A DNA stretch of 64,000 nucleotides from Aphanomyces cochlioides (taxonomy: Eukaryota; Oomycota; Saprolegniomycetes; Saprolegniales; Verrucalvaceae), in assembly GCA_019828595.1 (NCBI GenBank), contig JAHQRK010000006.1, positions 1,984,001 through 2,048,000 on the forward strand, in the 5' to 3' direction. The notes under the pieces are model-generated. The model ran no database searches. It had not been told where the DNA came from and was given only the letters and a program-made list of their open reading frames with translations. Within the stretch, counting starts at the first letter, position 1. Each line of letters opens with the position of its first letter. A program made the translations under genes and the position numbers. Shown one piece after another: positions 12,678 to 24,160 of this stretch.

Positions 12678-13881
12678 CTACTTTCCCGATGGTCGGAAGC
12701 CTTTGCCGTAACGGATCTGAAGACCTCAACGTTCGTACGGATTTTGATCGATGGAATCGTTTGCCGATACGAGTACCGGATCACCTATTATCCGATCGCG
12801 GTACGAACTTTGTATCCGACATGGCGAAGAGCATTTACAAAACGTTGGGTATTGATAAGTTGGCCAGTGCTCCGATGCATCCGCAAGGCCAGGGGTTAGT
12901 TGAGCGCTTCAACTCGACCCTAGCAATGATGATGAAGATGTATGTCAATTCGCTCCAAACGGATTGGGACCTTTACCTTCCTCGATTGTTGTGGGCCTAC
13001 CGATCCGCTTACCATGAAACCCTTGGGGATTCGTCTTTCTTTTGCTTGTACGGACGAGATCCGGTCCAACCGCTGGATATTGTGTTTGCCAACTTGGACC
13101 CGCCATGGAGATCGGATGACTTGCCCCAGTGGAGAAGACACCAAAGTGCACTGTTTCGAACCACTAGGCACCTCGTGGAAGAACAATTGATAGAGGGACA
13201 AAACAGATCCGCACGGATGAAGGCTGACAAGGTCCGAACGGATTTCGAACCTGCGGACTCCGTCTGGGTGTACCAACATTTCCGAAAATCCGGTGACCCG
13301 GACGACCGCCGTATCAAGAAGCTTGCATATAGCTGGCATGGTCCGTACCGGATCCACAGGAGACAGGGTGACAACACTTACCAGATATATTTGCCATCCC
13401 ATCCCGACAGGATCGTACCCGTAAATGTGGACCGTTGAAAAAGTTCCATGGATATTGGTCAAGACCTTACGAAGAAGACATTCCCCCTAGACTAATTCTC
13501 GAAGGTTCAAATCCAAACGTAGACGAAACCCGTCCGGATCCGGATCCGTCGGATGTTCCCCTGGAAACGGATATGTTGCCACCATCGAGTTTTATCGAAC
13601 GGATTTCGTATGCGGATGGAGACTTGGCTTACACGAATAAAGATTCACCAATTATAGAAATCATCGACAAAAGATGGAAACCCGGAAAAGAAATCGAATA
13701 TTTGGCGAAGCATGCCGATGACAACCCCTACTGGACTAACCGATCCCGACTCGGATCATATAAATCCTTTGTGCAAGAATACGAGAATCGAGTCCGATCC
13801 GAAAACGGACTGCCCCCTTTACGAAAGAGCGGACGCCTCCGAAACTTGGATACGGAACCGGATGATCAACTTGAATTTTAG
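12674..13881 (+). pseudogene. pol: Pol 3' part: integrase core and degenerate chromodomain-like end
   Basis: Holds the second catalytic Asp (LLSDRGTNFVS) and the catalytic Glu (QGLVERFNSTL), then LLWAYRSAYHETLG and the GPYRI C-terminal module. The first catalytic Asp lies in another frame near 12670 (FIDYF). A one-base frame change at 13436 moves the reading into 13435-13881, where KKFHGYWSRPY follows naturally. Residues near 13650-13800 (EIIDKRWKPGKEIEYL...YKSFVQEYENR) look like a decayed chromodomain, which in chromoviruses directs integration. Confidence 0.8.
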
Positions 13882-14259
13882 CATCCGTCATGGGATCTCA
13901 CCACTGGAATTTTGGAACTTTTGAACCTGACCGGAACTGTTTACCACACATTTACATTTGCACTTTATCTCCCTCACCGATCCGACATAGGATCAAGGAT
14001 ACTTTATATCTTTACTTTTTGAAAATCTGCTATTTGCGGCTTACTAGTAAGATACAACATCCGTCTTGGACCCATCCGTTAGTTACATTGGACGAAGACC
14101 ATCCGTGACGGATCACTCAGCTAACGTTTTGGACAAGTTACACTCATGTTATGAAATTAGGCAAAGATGAAAAACGGATGCAGCCGAATCCGCTCGACCC
14201 TTAGTCAGAAACAAAAAACTGGCTATCCGACAGGGTCGAATCGGGAGCTTCGACATTTA
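13882..14259 (+). other. 3' non-coding region of the gypsy element
   Basis: No gene. It keeps the ATCCG/CGGAT density of the coding part (twelve by eye between 13880 and 14300), so that bias is not a by-product of protein sequence. A purine-rich GGGAG near 14243, just before the LTR, may be the polypurine tract. Confidence 0.6.
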
Positions 14260-14487
14260 GAAGATCCGTTCACGGATCTTCAGTGGTTCGAACGGATCAC
14301 AAGAGCCTTTGCCAATTACACCCATTACTAATGAGTTGCAGTTCAAGAAAGTCAAGCCCACTGCGTCACTGCCACGCGAGTCTATCTTCATCCCCCTATA
14401 GCTATACTTTTCTGCATATGTAGGACACTTTAAGAACCTTTAATGACAATCGTTTTACCCTTAAAACTCACGCACGGTTGTACCGCA
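14260..14487 (+). repeat. 3' LTR of the gypsy element, left fragment
   Basis: Matches 3329 onwards of the 5' LTR up to GTTGTACCGC, where the copia LTR begins at 14488. The last 93 bp (14394-14486) are present again on the far side of the copia element at 18517-18609. Confidence 0.9.
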
Positions 14488-14754
14488 TGTTAGATATAAG
14501 AATCAAATGAGTCTAAGTCTATCAAAGTGGTTGAACACGAGGAAAGTTCACTACAACTAGGAGAACTATAGAGCAGTGTCATGTGATTGACTACGATGGA
14601 CAGTACATTGGTTGACAGTAAAGTTGTGTGTATTTTATATTCCTGGCTAGGATGTGATGGGTTTGACTGTGTTATGCTTAGTGCACTCACTCTTGAATTG
14701 GCCCTGAACTGAGCCTTCAACTCTATTCTTTACTGCATTCCCTGCTATTCAACA
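14488..14754 (+). repeat. 5' LTR of the copia element
   Basis: 267 bp, TGTTAG...CAACA; paired with 18250-18516. Confidence 0.9.
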
Positions 14755-14765
14755 TTTCAAGTAGT

Positions 14766-16429
14766 ATGTCTACTGAAGGAGCTTCCACTGGAGGAATTAA
14801 GAATCTGTCCTCATTGATCTCAAATGAGATGGATAACTTAAGAGTGTGGTCAGAAAAGTTTATGGATCACCTGGAGGAAATGAGTTTATTGTCAACTCCA
14901 CAAGAGAGAAATCTAACAGAGAGTTCTGTGATGAGTGATGCAACTTCTGTTGCTGTAAATCAGGTTGATTCTGGTTTGATTAACCAGAAATTGATGGAGC
15001 TTTCTATTAAAGCGAAGGAAGTCATAAGTGATGTGGACGCTAGAATTCAAAAGAACTTCCCGTCCTTGTTGTGTGATCGTGAACTTACATCTTGTGATTG
15101 GGCTCTGGATAGTGGATATGGTCGTCATCTGACGGGAAAGACAGATTATTTTAGTTCAATAACTAATGAGGACAATCTTGTCTTTAGATTCGGAGAGGGT
15201 ACTGAATTGACGAGTTCACATGTGGGAACAATTCAATTGTGGTTTAGATCAATTGAAGGAATTGTGCCATATAGATTTGAATCTGTGATACTTGTACCAG
15301 GAGCAAAGTCAAATATACTAAGTGAGAAGGTGCTAAAGGAACAAGGATATCATATCATACCAAGTATGTGTGGTAAATATAAATATGTCTTTATGCATGA
15401 TATGCTACAGTTCGTCGCTGTGGTTATCAATGGATCATATTATATTAAGCATCATACTTTGAGCGAGAGACAAGTACACTGTAATAGTGTAAAGACAGCA
15501 CCGATTTTGAGAGAACTAACTATTAATAATCATGAAGCTGAACGTCTCGTCAAAGAGTGGCATATCCGACTTGGACATGTAAACAAAGATTCGGTGATTA
15601 CGATGCTATGTAGTGGTGTCGTCACTGGGGTTCCGAAAATTAGTAAGGAAAGTTTGAAGAATGTCTCGTTCTGTTGTCACACATGTGCAACTATGAAGGA
15701 TCGAAGAATGTCCTTTCGGAACAAACTGACCAATCGAATTAAAGGAAATTTACACACAGTTCACATGGACACCTGTGGTGCAGTAAAACAAAATGGACTT
15801 TATGGAACACGTGCTAATATAAAGTATGGATGCATTTTGATTGACGATAACTCGTCATATCGATGGGCATTCGTTTTTGAGGAGAAAACAGAGGTAACAA
15901 AGAATGTAAAGGAGATTCTCACTCAAATGGAAAGAGAGTGCAAAACTAAGGTGATCGAAATGAGATCAGATGGAGGAACAGAGTTTAACAATAAAGCACT
16001 ACAAGCCTATTGTAAAAGTCAAGGGATTCGTTATCAAAAGTTTAATCCTTACTACAAAGAGGAAAATGGTAGTGCAGAAAGAGATTTTCAAACGAAATTC
16101 AGCAAGATTCGATGTGCTCTATTAGATGCACAGATTCCAGCCAAATGGTGGCCAGAGGCATTTCATTATACTGTATGAATTATGTTCAAAACAGAACACC
16201 TATGGCTAGATTAGGTAACAAGACCCCTTATGAGGTACTGTTTGGGAAAGTCCCTGACGTCAGTATGATTCATCCTTGGGGAAGTGTGTGTTATGCACAT
16301 GTTCCTGTCGAAGTGAGAAAGGACAAGAAATTGTCTGCACGAGCAATTCGATGCAGATTACAGAAAAGCCTCCCACGAGGAAATCTTATCGTACAGTATG
16401 AACTGTTGAAATCAATAAGTATTAAATGA
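14766..16429 (+). pseudogene. pol: Copia protease-integrase, gag largely missing, frameshift near 16150
   Basis: The frame 14766-16178 (470 codons) has only about 115 residues before the protease-like WALDSGYGRHLTG, so the capsid and zinc knuckle of a full Ty1/copia polyprotein are deleted. Next come the GAG-pre-integrase finger (HIRLGHVN...CHTC) and the integrase core with VHMDTCG, RSDGGTEF and NGSAERDF carrying the D, D and E. The frame shifts near 16150-16180 into 16112-16429, which continues with the standard NRTP...GKTPYEVLFGK region and then decays. Confidence 0.85.
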
Positions 16430-17144
16430 CAAAGGTATTATCAAGTGTGTTACTGTTTTGCCATTGGTGAGAATATTTGGAGGCTGAGCAGTAAATCAAA
16501 AGGTTCATTATGAGATTATTTATGATGGATAAAAATTGAAAGCAGAGTACACACGAGAAAATGCTGAATGATTGGAAACAAGGACAAGTTGAATAGGCGT
16601 GAGTGTAAGGTTAGAATCTAGTCACGAGACGATCAAAACCAACAAACTCATTTCTTATGGTGATTACATGGGCAGCTGGTGAGTATTCGATATGGTCATC
16701 TCAGATTGGATACTTGGACTATGATATATTATGTATTGTCAAAAGTAATATTTGAACCTCTGAGAAATGCGTTTCTTCGTGTGAGGCTTCACTGTATTAG
16801 GAATATCTAATGAATACAAAGGGTATCGTCTCTGGAACGAACAGGACAATAGATTTGTCATTGACAGTTTGGTGTAGACTGTGATGAAGTCTATGCACCA
16901 GTTGCTCGTTTTGAGTCTCTAAGATTAGTTATTGCTATTGGAGTAATCTTTGATTGGCATATACATCAAATGGATGTTCATACGGCCTTTTTGAATGGCG
17001 AATGCCTGAGGAAACTCTCATATATATGAAACAACCCCCTGGGTATGTCGTTAAAGGGAGTGAATCTTGGGTTTGTGAGTTAAAGAAAAGTATTTACGGG
17101 TTAAACAAGCACCTCAAATTTGGTATTTAACTCTTCATTGGTTT
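16430..17144 (+). pseudogene. Decayed N-terminal half of the copia reverse transcriptase
   Basis: No long frame. Fragments of the copia RT are readable in alternating frames, for example VYAPVARFESLRLVI near 16890-16930 and HIHQMDVHTAFLNGE near 16960-17000, and KKSIYGLKQ near 17083-17110. Several small indels and stops separate them. Confidence 0.7.
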
Positions 17145-18236
17145 TTGACAGAAGTGGGTTTTACTCGTTGTAATAAAGAGTTTTGCCTGTATGTCAAAAA
17201 GGTGGGAGAAAGTGTAGTAATCATCGTTGTTTATGTTGACGATCTTACAATTATGTCTGACTCCTTGGACGAAATATTGAAACTCAAAACTGAATTGAGT
17301 AAAAGATTCAAAATGAAAGATCTTGGTGAGTTAGGATACATTCTGAAAATGGATGTAGTCAGAGATCGAAGCTCAAAAGTTATGACAATTTCTCAAAGAA
17401 AGTACATTTTGGATTTACTTCGTAAATTTAATATGGAAAATTGTATAGTGGCCCCGACTCCACAATTAGTGGGAGTTGAGTTGAGACCTGAAACTCAAAT
17501 GAGTGCTGAAGAAATTGCAGCACAACCATATGATTATAGAGGACTTGTTGGGTCACTGCAGTATCTAGTAAGAGGTACTAGACCTGATATTGCAAATGCA
17601 GTGAGAGAATTAAGTAGATTCCTTTCCTGTTATAGTAAGTCACATTGGGAAGCAGCCCTCAGAGTACTGAGATACTTGAAAGGGACGTTAGATTACGGAC
17701 TTCTTTTAGATGGAAACAAAGGAGATCTACAGTACGAAGTCTATTCTGACGCGAGCTTCGCGAATCGAGAAAAAGATCGAACTATTAATAGTATCTCTGG
17801 ATATTTAGTCCTACTAGCAGGAACTTGCATTTCATGGAGTAGTTGCAAACAAAACTGTGTTGCATTGTCAACAGCAGAATCAGAGTTGATTGCTTTAAGT
17901 GAAGGAGCAAAGGAAAGCGAGTGGCTATGGCATTTACTTTCAGAAATGGGATATAAGCTTAAGAATCCTGTTAAGTTATGGTGCGATAGTAAATCAGCTA
18001 TAAGTGTGGTCCGGAATCCTGGAAATCACAAAGCTATAAAGCATATCGAAACAAGATATCTATTTACGAGAGATCTTGTTGAAAAGAAAAGAATAAGCAT
18101 TGAGTTTTGTAATAGTCATAACATGCTTGCTGACTTACTGACTAAGCCACTGCCTGTAAAGCAGTTTGAGTTCTTGAGAGAAAAGATAGGAGTACACAAC
18201 TTGTCCTCGCATAATGACATCAAGAAAATCACATAA
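17145..18236 (+). pseudogene. pol: Copia RT C-terminal half and RNase H
   Basis: Frame of 363 codons. It opens inside RT, has the catalytic YVDDL box (residue about 31), GSLQYL and RPDIANAV, and the RNase H domain with VYSDASFA, STAESELIAL, the Glu-containing core and the conserved KHIETRY. It ends ADLLTKPL as copia polyproteins do, 14 bp before the 3' LTR purine tract. Confidence 0.88.
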
Positions 18237-18249
18237 CACTGAGTGGGAG

Positions 18250-18516
18250 TGTTAGATATAAGAATCAAATGAGTCTAAGTCTATCAAAGTGGTTGAACAC
18301 GAGGAAAGTTCACTACAACTAGGAGAACTATAGAGCAGTGTCATGTGATTGACTACGATGGACAGTACATTGGTTGACAGTAAAGTTGTGTGTATTTTAT
18401 ATTCCTAGCTAGGATGTGATGGGTTTGACTGTGTTATGCTTAGTGCACTCACTCTCGAATTGGCCCTGAACTGAACCTTCAATTCTATTCTTTACTGCAT
18501 TCCCTGCTATTCAACA
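18250..18516 (+). repeat. 3' LTR of the copia element
   Basis: 267 bp, same length as the 5' copy, ends TTCAACA. Confidence 0.9.
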
Positions 18517-18705
18517 CCCTATAGCTATACTTTTCTGCACGTGTAGGACACTTTAAGAACCTTTAATGACAATCGTTTTACCATTAAAACTCACGCACGG
18601 TTGTACCGCTCTGGTGCCGCTGTCTCCCCAACCGCGCCACCTGAACGCTGATCGTCCGTTCGCCCCGCGCACAAGTATCCACAAAACCCGACATTTACTG
18701 CCACA
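18517..18705 (+). repeat. 3' LTR of the gypsy element, right fragment
   Basis: Starts CCCTATAGC and ends CTGCCACA. Its first 93 bp repeat 14394-14486 with three mismatches (CATATG against CACGTG, and one C/A), instead of continuing from the break. Confidence 0.88.
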
Positions 18706-18938
18706 CAGCATCACTCGTCATCCACTTCTTCACGACGCTGTCGGTACCATGGAAAAAGAGAGAGTCACAGATCGCACCTTGTGAAAGTTCTGCCAACATG
18801 TTTCTGAAGGACCAAAGGCCATGCAGCTAGCTGTAGGTTAGATAGGACTGACGCAATGGACGTCACAAGTTGACTTCCTCTTTAACTTCAGCAACATGCC
18901 ATTGCAAATAGCAAAGACACCTCACAGCTCAACCTCAC
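18706..18938. other. Short unique spacer between two retroelements
   Basis: 233 bp with no gene or repeat that I can identify. Its last five bases (18934-18938, CTCAC) are the left copy of the target duplication of the next element. Confidence 0.6.
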
Positions 18939-19190
18939 TGTTGAGTCTCCACCTGACGGACCTTGTGAAGTCCCGTCTCGCGCACACAAAAGGCTAACCA
19001 CGACGCTGTGGTCACAGGCAAATCACAAAGTGAATTCCCCTCGGGGGGCTGATCCCCCCAGGGCTTAACCCTACCCTACTGGCTATTCTATAATTAGCCA
19101 ATCACTGCACATGTAGAGTTAAAATGACCGGAGTCTTGGATTGTTTCTTGGACGCTCTCCAAGGCTCCTGCGAATGGCAAATTCGCAACA
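18939..19190 (-). repeat. 3' LTR of the minus-strand gypsy element
   Basis: 252 bp; contains a 20-bp insertion relative to its partner. The chromodomain frame reads into it and stops at 19102. Confidence 0.92.
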
Positions 19191-19847
19191 ATTCCCCCCA
19201 AGGATTGCTCAAGGCCCAAGGGGCTGCCATGGCCGACACAATGTCGTTGTCGACGTGCTCGTGCACGTAGCGCTTCAGTAGCGCTGGGATATCCTCAAGC
19301 AAGTTGATTGCTGGCTCCCAAGAGTACTCGATTTCTTGAAGACCGCGCCATTTGACCAAGATTTCGAAGGCGGCCGTCTTCGGATTGAAGCGGCAATCGA
19401 CTAGTTGGTCGACCACGTGACCATCCGCGTTGTGAGCCACATGGCCCAAGAGTTCCTCGTCGACATTGAGGGACTCGTCGGCGTAGAACTTCAGCCGACT
19501 AGCGTGTGCTTCACGCACAATCCCCGTGATCAAATTTTGGATATCAAAGATCCAGCCAGACGTGGCTTTGACCACTTGCGCAGGACCGCGCCATGTCACA
19601 CTGAGCTTCGATGGGCTAACGCCCCAGACATCCATGTAAAGGACGTAATCGCCAACATCAAAGTCGGCCATTTTCACACCTTTCTTCTGGGCTCTTGCGG
19701 CCCGTCCTCTCTTCCGCTTCGAGGACGACGCATCCAATACGTCTTGGTGCATTTTCTCCACAGCATTCTGTAGAGCAGCCAATTCTTGTAATCGGCAATC
19801 CCACAACTCTTGCAATGTCACAACTTTAGCTGAGCCAGGGATAGGAA
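19102..19847 (-). pseudogene. Integrase C-terminus and chromodomain
   Basis: Frame in which the post-core integrase module (DYVLYMDVWGVSPSKLSVTWRGPAQ region) is followed by a chromodomain with ILVKWRGLQEIEYSWEP. The aromatic pair and the W-E-P run are typical of chromoviral targeting domains that bind modified histone tails. It is out of frame with the integrase core at 19848-20561 by a shift near 19850, and ends inside the 3' LTR. Confidence 0.85.
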
Positions 19848-20561
19848 TCAGCTCGTGTTGTGAGATGTTTGGTTTATTCCCTTAACGATTAAATCCAAAG
19901 GGGACATCGGTTTAGACCTCGTCATCGCCGTTATAGGCGCAATGCCTCCGATGGTTTCGGAGGGAGTTTGGTTCAATACCAACATCACAATTGGCACAAT
20001 TTGCCGCCACTGTTCTGGCTGCATAAGCCACTCGGACAGTAACGCGCGAAATGTCTTGAGAGTAATTTTCATGGCACTCTCGACTGTGCCGTTGGCCCAA
20101 GAACAGCGGGCTGTCGTAAAGTGGTGGTGAGCTCCTAGCATGTGCTGGAGCTCGGCAATCACTTCATTCTTGAAGTGTGACCCCTGGTCGGTCACCCAGT
20201 GGTAGCACACACCAAAAACACCAAACCACTGAAGTAGGCAACGCGCAACAACTTGGGCGTTGGCGACATCGGTCTCCCAGAACCACTTGAACTGGGAAAA
20301 GTCGACTTTGGCTACAAGCAGGTAGCCATTTTCCATGTACAGGAAATCCCAATGCAAGATTTCATTGGGCTTCGTGGCATGTGGAGCCATGCCAAACGGA
20401 CGGAGCACATGAACGCCCGTCGCTGCACAGTGTAAGCAGCGGCCAACGAAATAGGCCACATCTTCGCCCATGTGGGGCCACCAAAATCGGTCAGACAACA
20501 CTTGTCTTGTAGCATTGACGCCACGATGGCCGCCCATACCAAAGTGGGCTTCGACACACAG
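19848..20561 (-). pseudogene. pol: Integrase core of the minus-strand gypsy element
   Basis: HHCC finger (GGHRGVNATRQ...CLHC) and catalytic core with HWDF, WVTDQGSHF and NGTVESAMK giving D, D and E. It is in the same frame as the reverse transcriptase frame and separated from it by a single TGA at 20562-20564. Confidence 0.88.
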
Positions 20562-23500
20562 TCACATTTGAAGTTCACCTTCGGACAAGGGAATCCATAC
20601 GGCGTCAGACGCCGTCTTGAGCACAGGCAATTGCTCTCCAGCCACAAGCACATGGCTGTCGACAAGCTCGACGTCGGGAACAGCATCTTGTCCGACTGCA
20701 CGTAGCTGTGCATCCACAATCTCTGCCATACTTGGCCACACGAATTCTTCGTTTCGAAGCGGCGAAATCTTCAGCGGCACATGGACGATCGGACAGATCG
20801 TCGGGGAGTTCGTTCCCCAGCGGGATAGTAAATCCGCCCACACGTTGGCTTCACCAGCGATATCGTAGATTGTGTAATCATACCCCATGAGGAGTAAAGC
20901 CCATCGGTCGAGCTTGGCGGCTGTATACTTCGGGATAGCCGCGTTCACACTTGTGGGATTGAAGATAAACTTGAGGTTTGCATGATCGGTAAACAAAGCA
21001 AACCCTCCAGGCTTGTGGAGTAAATAATCGGCGCGCTTCAGACACTCGACTATTGAGAAAGCTTCTTTCTCCACGATTGCCCATCGTTGGGCGGCACCAG
21101 AAAACGTGCCGCTCAGGAACATCAAAGGCTCATGTTCCTGAGCATCGAGCTCACGATCCGCTTGCTCTGGCGGAATTTGGGTAACCACCCCACCCCAGTG
21201 CAGATCACTGGCGTCTGCAAACACGCAGACAAGCTTGTCGCTATTTAGGTGAGCCAATGTCACAGCTTGCCCAAGGACTTCCTTGCACGACGTAAGGCAG
21301 TCCACATGGCTGGCATTCCAGCCAGCTTCAGAGAGCCTAATTTTCGCCACTTTTTGACGCGTTCGGCCACCCGCCAACGCATAGGCCTTTTCCATGAGGT
21401 CGGTCAGAGGCTTGACCACCGCGTTGTAACGTGGTATGGACATACGCATCCAGTTCATCGCACAGATGAATTGCTGGAGGTCTTGTCCAGTCACAGGCAC
21501 CTTCAAATCTTGGAGCGCCTTGATTCGCTCGGGGTCGTGCTTGACCCCATCGCCTGAGACGATGCGCCCGCACCAGCGCGCTTCGGTTTGATAGAACCGA
21601 CACTTCTTCGGATTCAGCTTGAGCCCGCGAAACTCGCAGATCTTGAGTACGCGCTCGAGCGCAGCCAGCAAACCTTCCTTGGTCTTGCTGTAGCCGAGTA
21701 AATCGTCGAGCCATATCAGTAGGCAGCGGTATAGCTCATCCGCAAACATTTCTTGGACAGACGACTGGCAATAGGCCACGCTGTCCGTGCCACCCATGAG
21801 CACCCGGGTAGGCGTGTACACGCCGATGTCCGTAAGGAACGAGAACATCTCCTGGGAGTCAGGATGCAGTGCAAACTGCCAGTAGCCCTTGAAAAAGTCC
21901 AACGTGAAAAAGACTTGGGCTCCACAGAGATGGTCGAGGATCACCTCCAGCATCGGCATCGGCCAGAGGATCCGCTCCGTTTGAGCGTTGACCGGACGGA
22001 CGTCCACGGTCATGCGAAATTCATTCGCCTCTGGTTTCTTGACGATAAGCGGCGCCGAGCACCACTTCGACCGCGGATTGCGGTAGCATAATCCAGCCGC
22101 TTGGAGTTCTTCCACATGTTTAGCCATGAACTCCCGCTGCTCTTTCGAGTAGCGTCTAGCTTTGCAGCGGACAGGCTTCGCGTCAGCCTTCAGCGTAACC
22201 CGTAAAGGCTCCACCTTGACAGGCGGATCTCGACCCAACTTGAGTCGAAACAAGTCTTCGTACTTCATGAGCAGCTTCCACAGCTCGACGGCATAGCCGA
22301 CCTTCTCCTTGAGCTGAGCGCGCACTGCCGCCTGGTCATCGTCGATCGACCAGTCCACACCGACTTGCGCAAAGCATGAGAGTTCTTCGTCGACGTTTAG
22401 CGCCACTTCTTCAGGCGCTACCGGCGGCTTCTTCTTGTCTTCCAAGATCTTGATCGCCGCCATAAGACATGTGTCTTGGCCACCCAGATGGACGAGGTCA
22501 TAGACCTTCTGCGCACGGCGCGCGGTTTCCAGTAAGGAACGTGGGGAATATCCCAGTCGAGCCATCACCGCTCGACTCACAATAACGTCACCGAGGCCGT
22601 TGTGCAGAGGCGCTGCGGCCACCCAGCACTTGAGGTTTGTCAAAACCAGACGACCTTCGGCAGTGTCGAACGTCAGCTTCAGCTTGACTTCTCGGTCCAC
22701 CAAGAGCTTCATGTCTTCCATGAATCCGCCCAACTCCAGAGCGGACTCCAGCTTGCACACAGGCGCAAGCAGAGCACCAGCATCCCTCAGCCGAGCTATC
22801 AGCGCCGGCGAGACCACTGACTGGTCGGCGCCACTGTCCAGCAGCGCCAGCGCATCAACGCCATTCACCGTGCATGGCACAGTGCGCGGTTCTTGTAGAA
22901 CTTCCAACTTCGACTCACTCACGTCGATCGTCGCTCCGACGACGTTCTTCTTGCCTTCGGGCTTACCGCTTGGAGCGGCGGCGGGCGTGTTAGCCGCCAG
23001 AGGAGGACGGTTGGCCCTCTGTTCCAACAGACGCTGGGCTTCTCCCGGCGCACACTTGGGACACTGCGCCACCTTGTGGTCGTCGGTGCCACATTTCAAA
23101 CACCCTCTCGCAAAGTGCACGTGCTTGGCGGCTGGCCCTTGGCCCTTCGCTTGGCCCTCAGGCTTCCGCTGTTGCGGCTGCTGTTGAGGCCGAAATTTCT
23201 CGCCGTACTGGCGCCTCGCAGGCTTTTCTTCAGGACCCACGAGTTCTTGCACTTCACGAGCGCTAAGAACGTAGTCACGCCATTCGTCTTCCGTGATTTC
23301 TTCGAACGGCTTTCCGAAATCGTGCTCACACACACGAGGAACGATCTTCTGATCGATACACGCCGCAAGCGGCATCAGGAATAGAATTCCACCGACACCT
23401 CGGTTGAGCGCCTCCACGCGTCTTGAGTACGCCAAGTACTCAACCATGAACTCGCGGCGCTCATGTTTGGTGTTGCCCTTGTACATCGGGGTCCGCGGCA

Positions 23501-24140
23501 CTTGCTGCACACCCATAAGGGTCTCCGGACGGCCAATAGCCGTCGGCGCCGCTTGAGCCTGGGTTCGCTGATTGGCAGCAGCGGCAAATAACCCCCATCG
23601 CCCGCTATCGCGGCGGACTTTCTTGTCCAGCTCTTCCACCTTGGAATGCTGTTGCCTCATTGCTTCTGAGGCTTGTTGTAACAACGATTGGTGATCTCCA
23701 GTCACCTTGGCTTGCTGAGCCATAGCCAACTTCAGTTCTTCTTGTTGGCACTGCAGCTGTAGTTGCTGCTGCAATAGAATCGCACGAGATTCTTCTTGTT
23801 CACGGCGGCTCTTCTCGATCTCACCCACAATCACCGCCTGCTGGGCTGATTCTTGTTCCAAGCGCGAGGCCATCGCCTCTTGCTGCGCATGAAACTGCGC
23901 CAGCTGCTCATACGTCATCTTGTTGAATTGACTTGACGACGCCGCAGCACGCTCGACGTTCTGCATCCGGAGTTCATCCAACTCGGATTGCCCCTGAGGG
24001 GGCAGGGGGTGCTCTTGACCCCCAGCCACGACGTGTGGCATCGGAACTGACACGACGACCTCCATCGACCGGGTCCTCGTCACCCGCGCCAAAGCATTTG
24101 GGAACGGCGACTTTTTTTCCATGTTCACGGCAAGTAGCAA
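20562..24140 (-). pseudogene. pol: Gag-protease-RT-RNase H polyprotein ending at a premature TGA
   Basis: 1192 codons; the start may be the Met at 24140 or the later one at 24122. A Gln-rich coiled coil (residues about 60-170) precedes a Gag part and one CCHC knuckle (CLKCGTDDHKVAQC). The protease is DALALLDSGADQSVV. RT shows FRMTVDVRPVN, FFTLDFFKGYWQ and a catalytic box WLDD with Trp where Tyr or Phe is usual. RNase H has VFADASDLHWGG, EKEAFSIVE and FTDHANL. It ends ELQM at TGA 20562-20564, after which the frame stays open through integrase; a CGA to TGA change would account for it. Confidence 0.9.
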
Positions 24141-24160
24141 CTAGCTACTAAAGAATTCTT

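Larger units (their letters stand above)
14488..18516 (+). mobile_element. Ty1/copia retrotransposon nested in the gypsy LTR
   Basis: Bounded by two 267-bp LTRs (14488-14754 and 18250-18516), differing at about four positions, all transitions. Inside, the order protease, integrase, RT, RNase H is copia-type. The gag region is nearly absent and the body has frameshifts, so it is not autonomous. A purine tract GAGTGGGAG precedes the 3' LTR. There is no 5-bp target duplication: the left flank ends ACCGCA and the right flank starts CCCTAT. Confidence 0.9.
3328..18705 (+). mobile_element. Ty3/gypsy retrotransposon, 3' LTR split by a copia element
   Basis: LTRs are recognised by alignment of 3328-3651 with 14260-14486 and 18517-18705. 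Inside are, in order, a coiled-coil/Gag frame, two CCHC knuckles, an aspartic protease, reverse transcriptase, RNase H, an HHCC integrase and a degenerate chromodomain-like tail, which is the Ty3/gypsy order (RT before INT). The frame is broken by in-frame stops at 5686 and 11083 and by several frameshifts, so this copy is defective. LTR differences over the shared 227 bp are few and all transitions, indicating a recent insertion. No matching target-site duplication was found at 3323-3327 versus 18706-18710. The element is extraordinarily rich in ATCCG/CGGAT (see findings). Confidence 0.9.
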
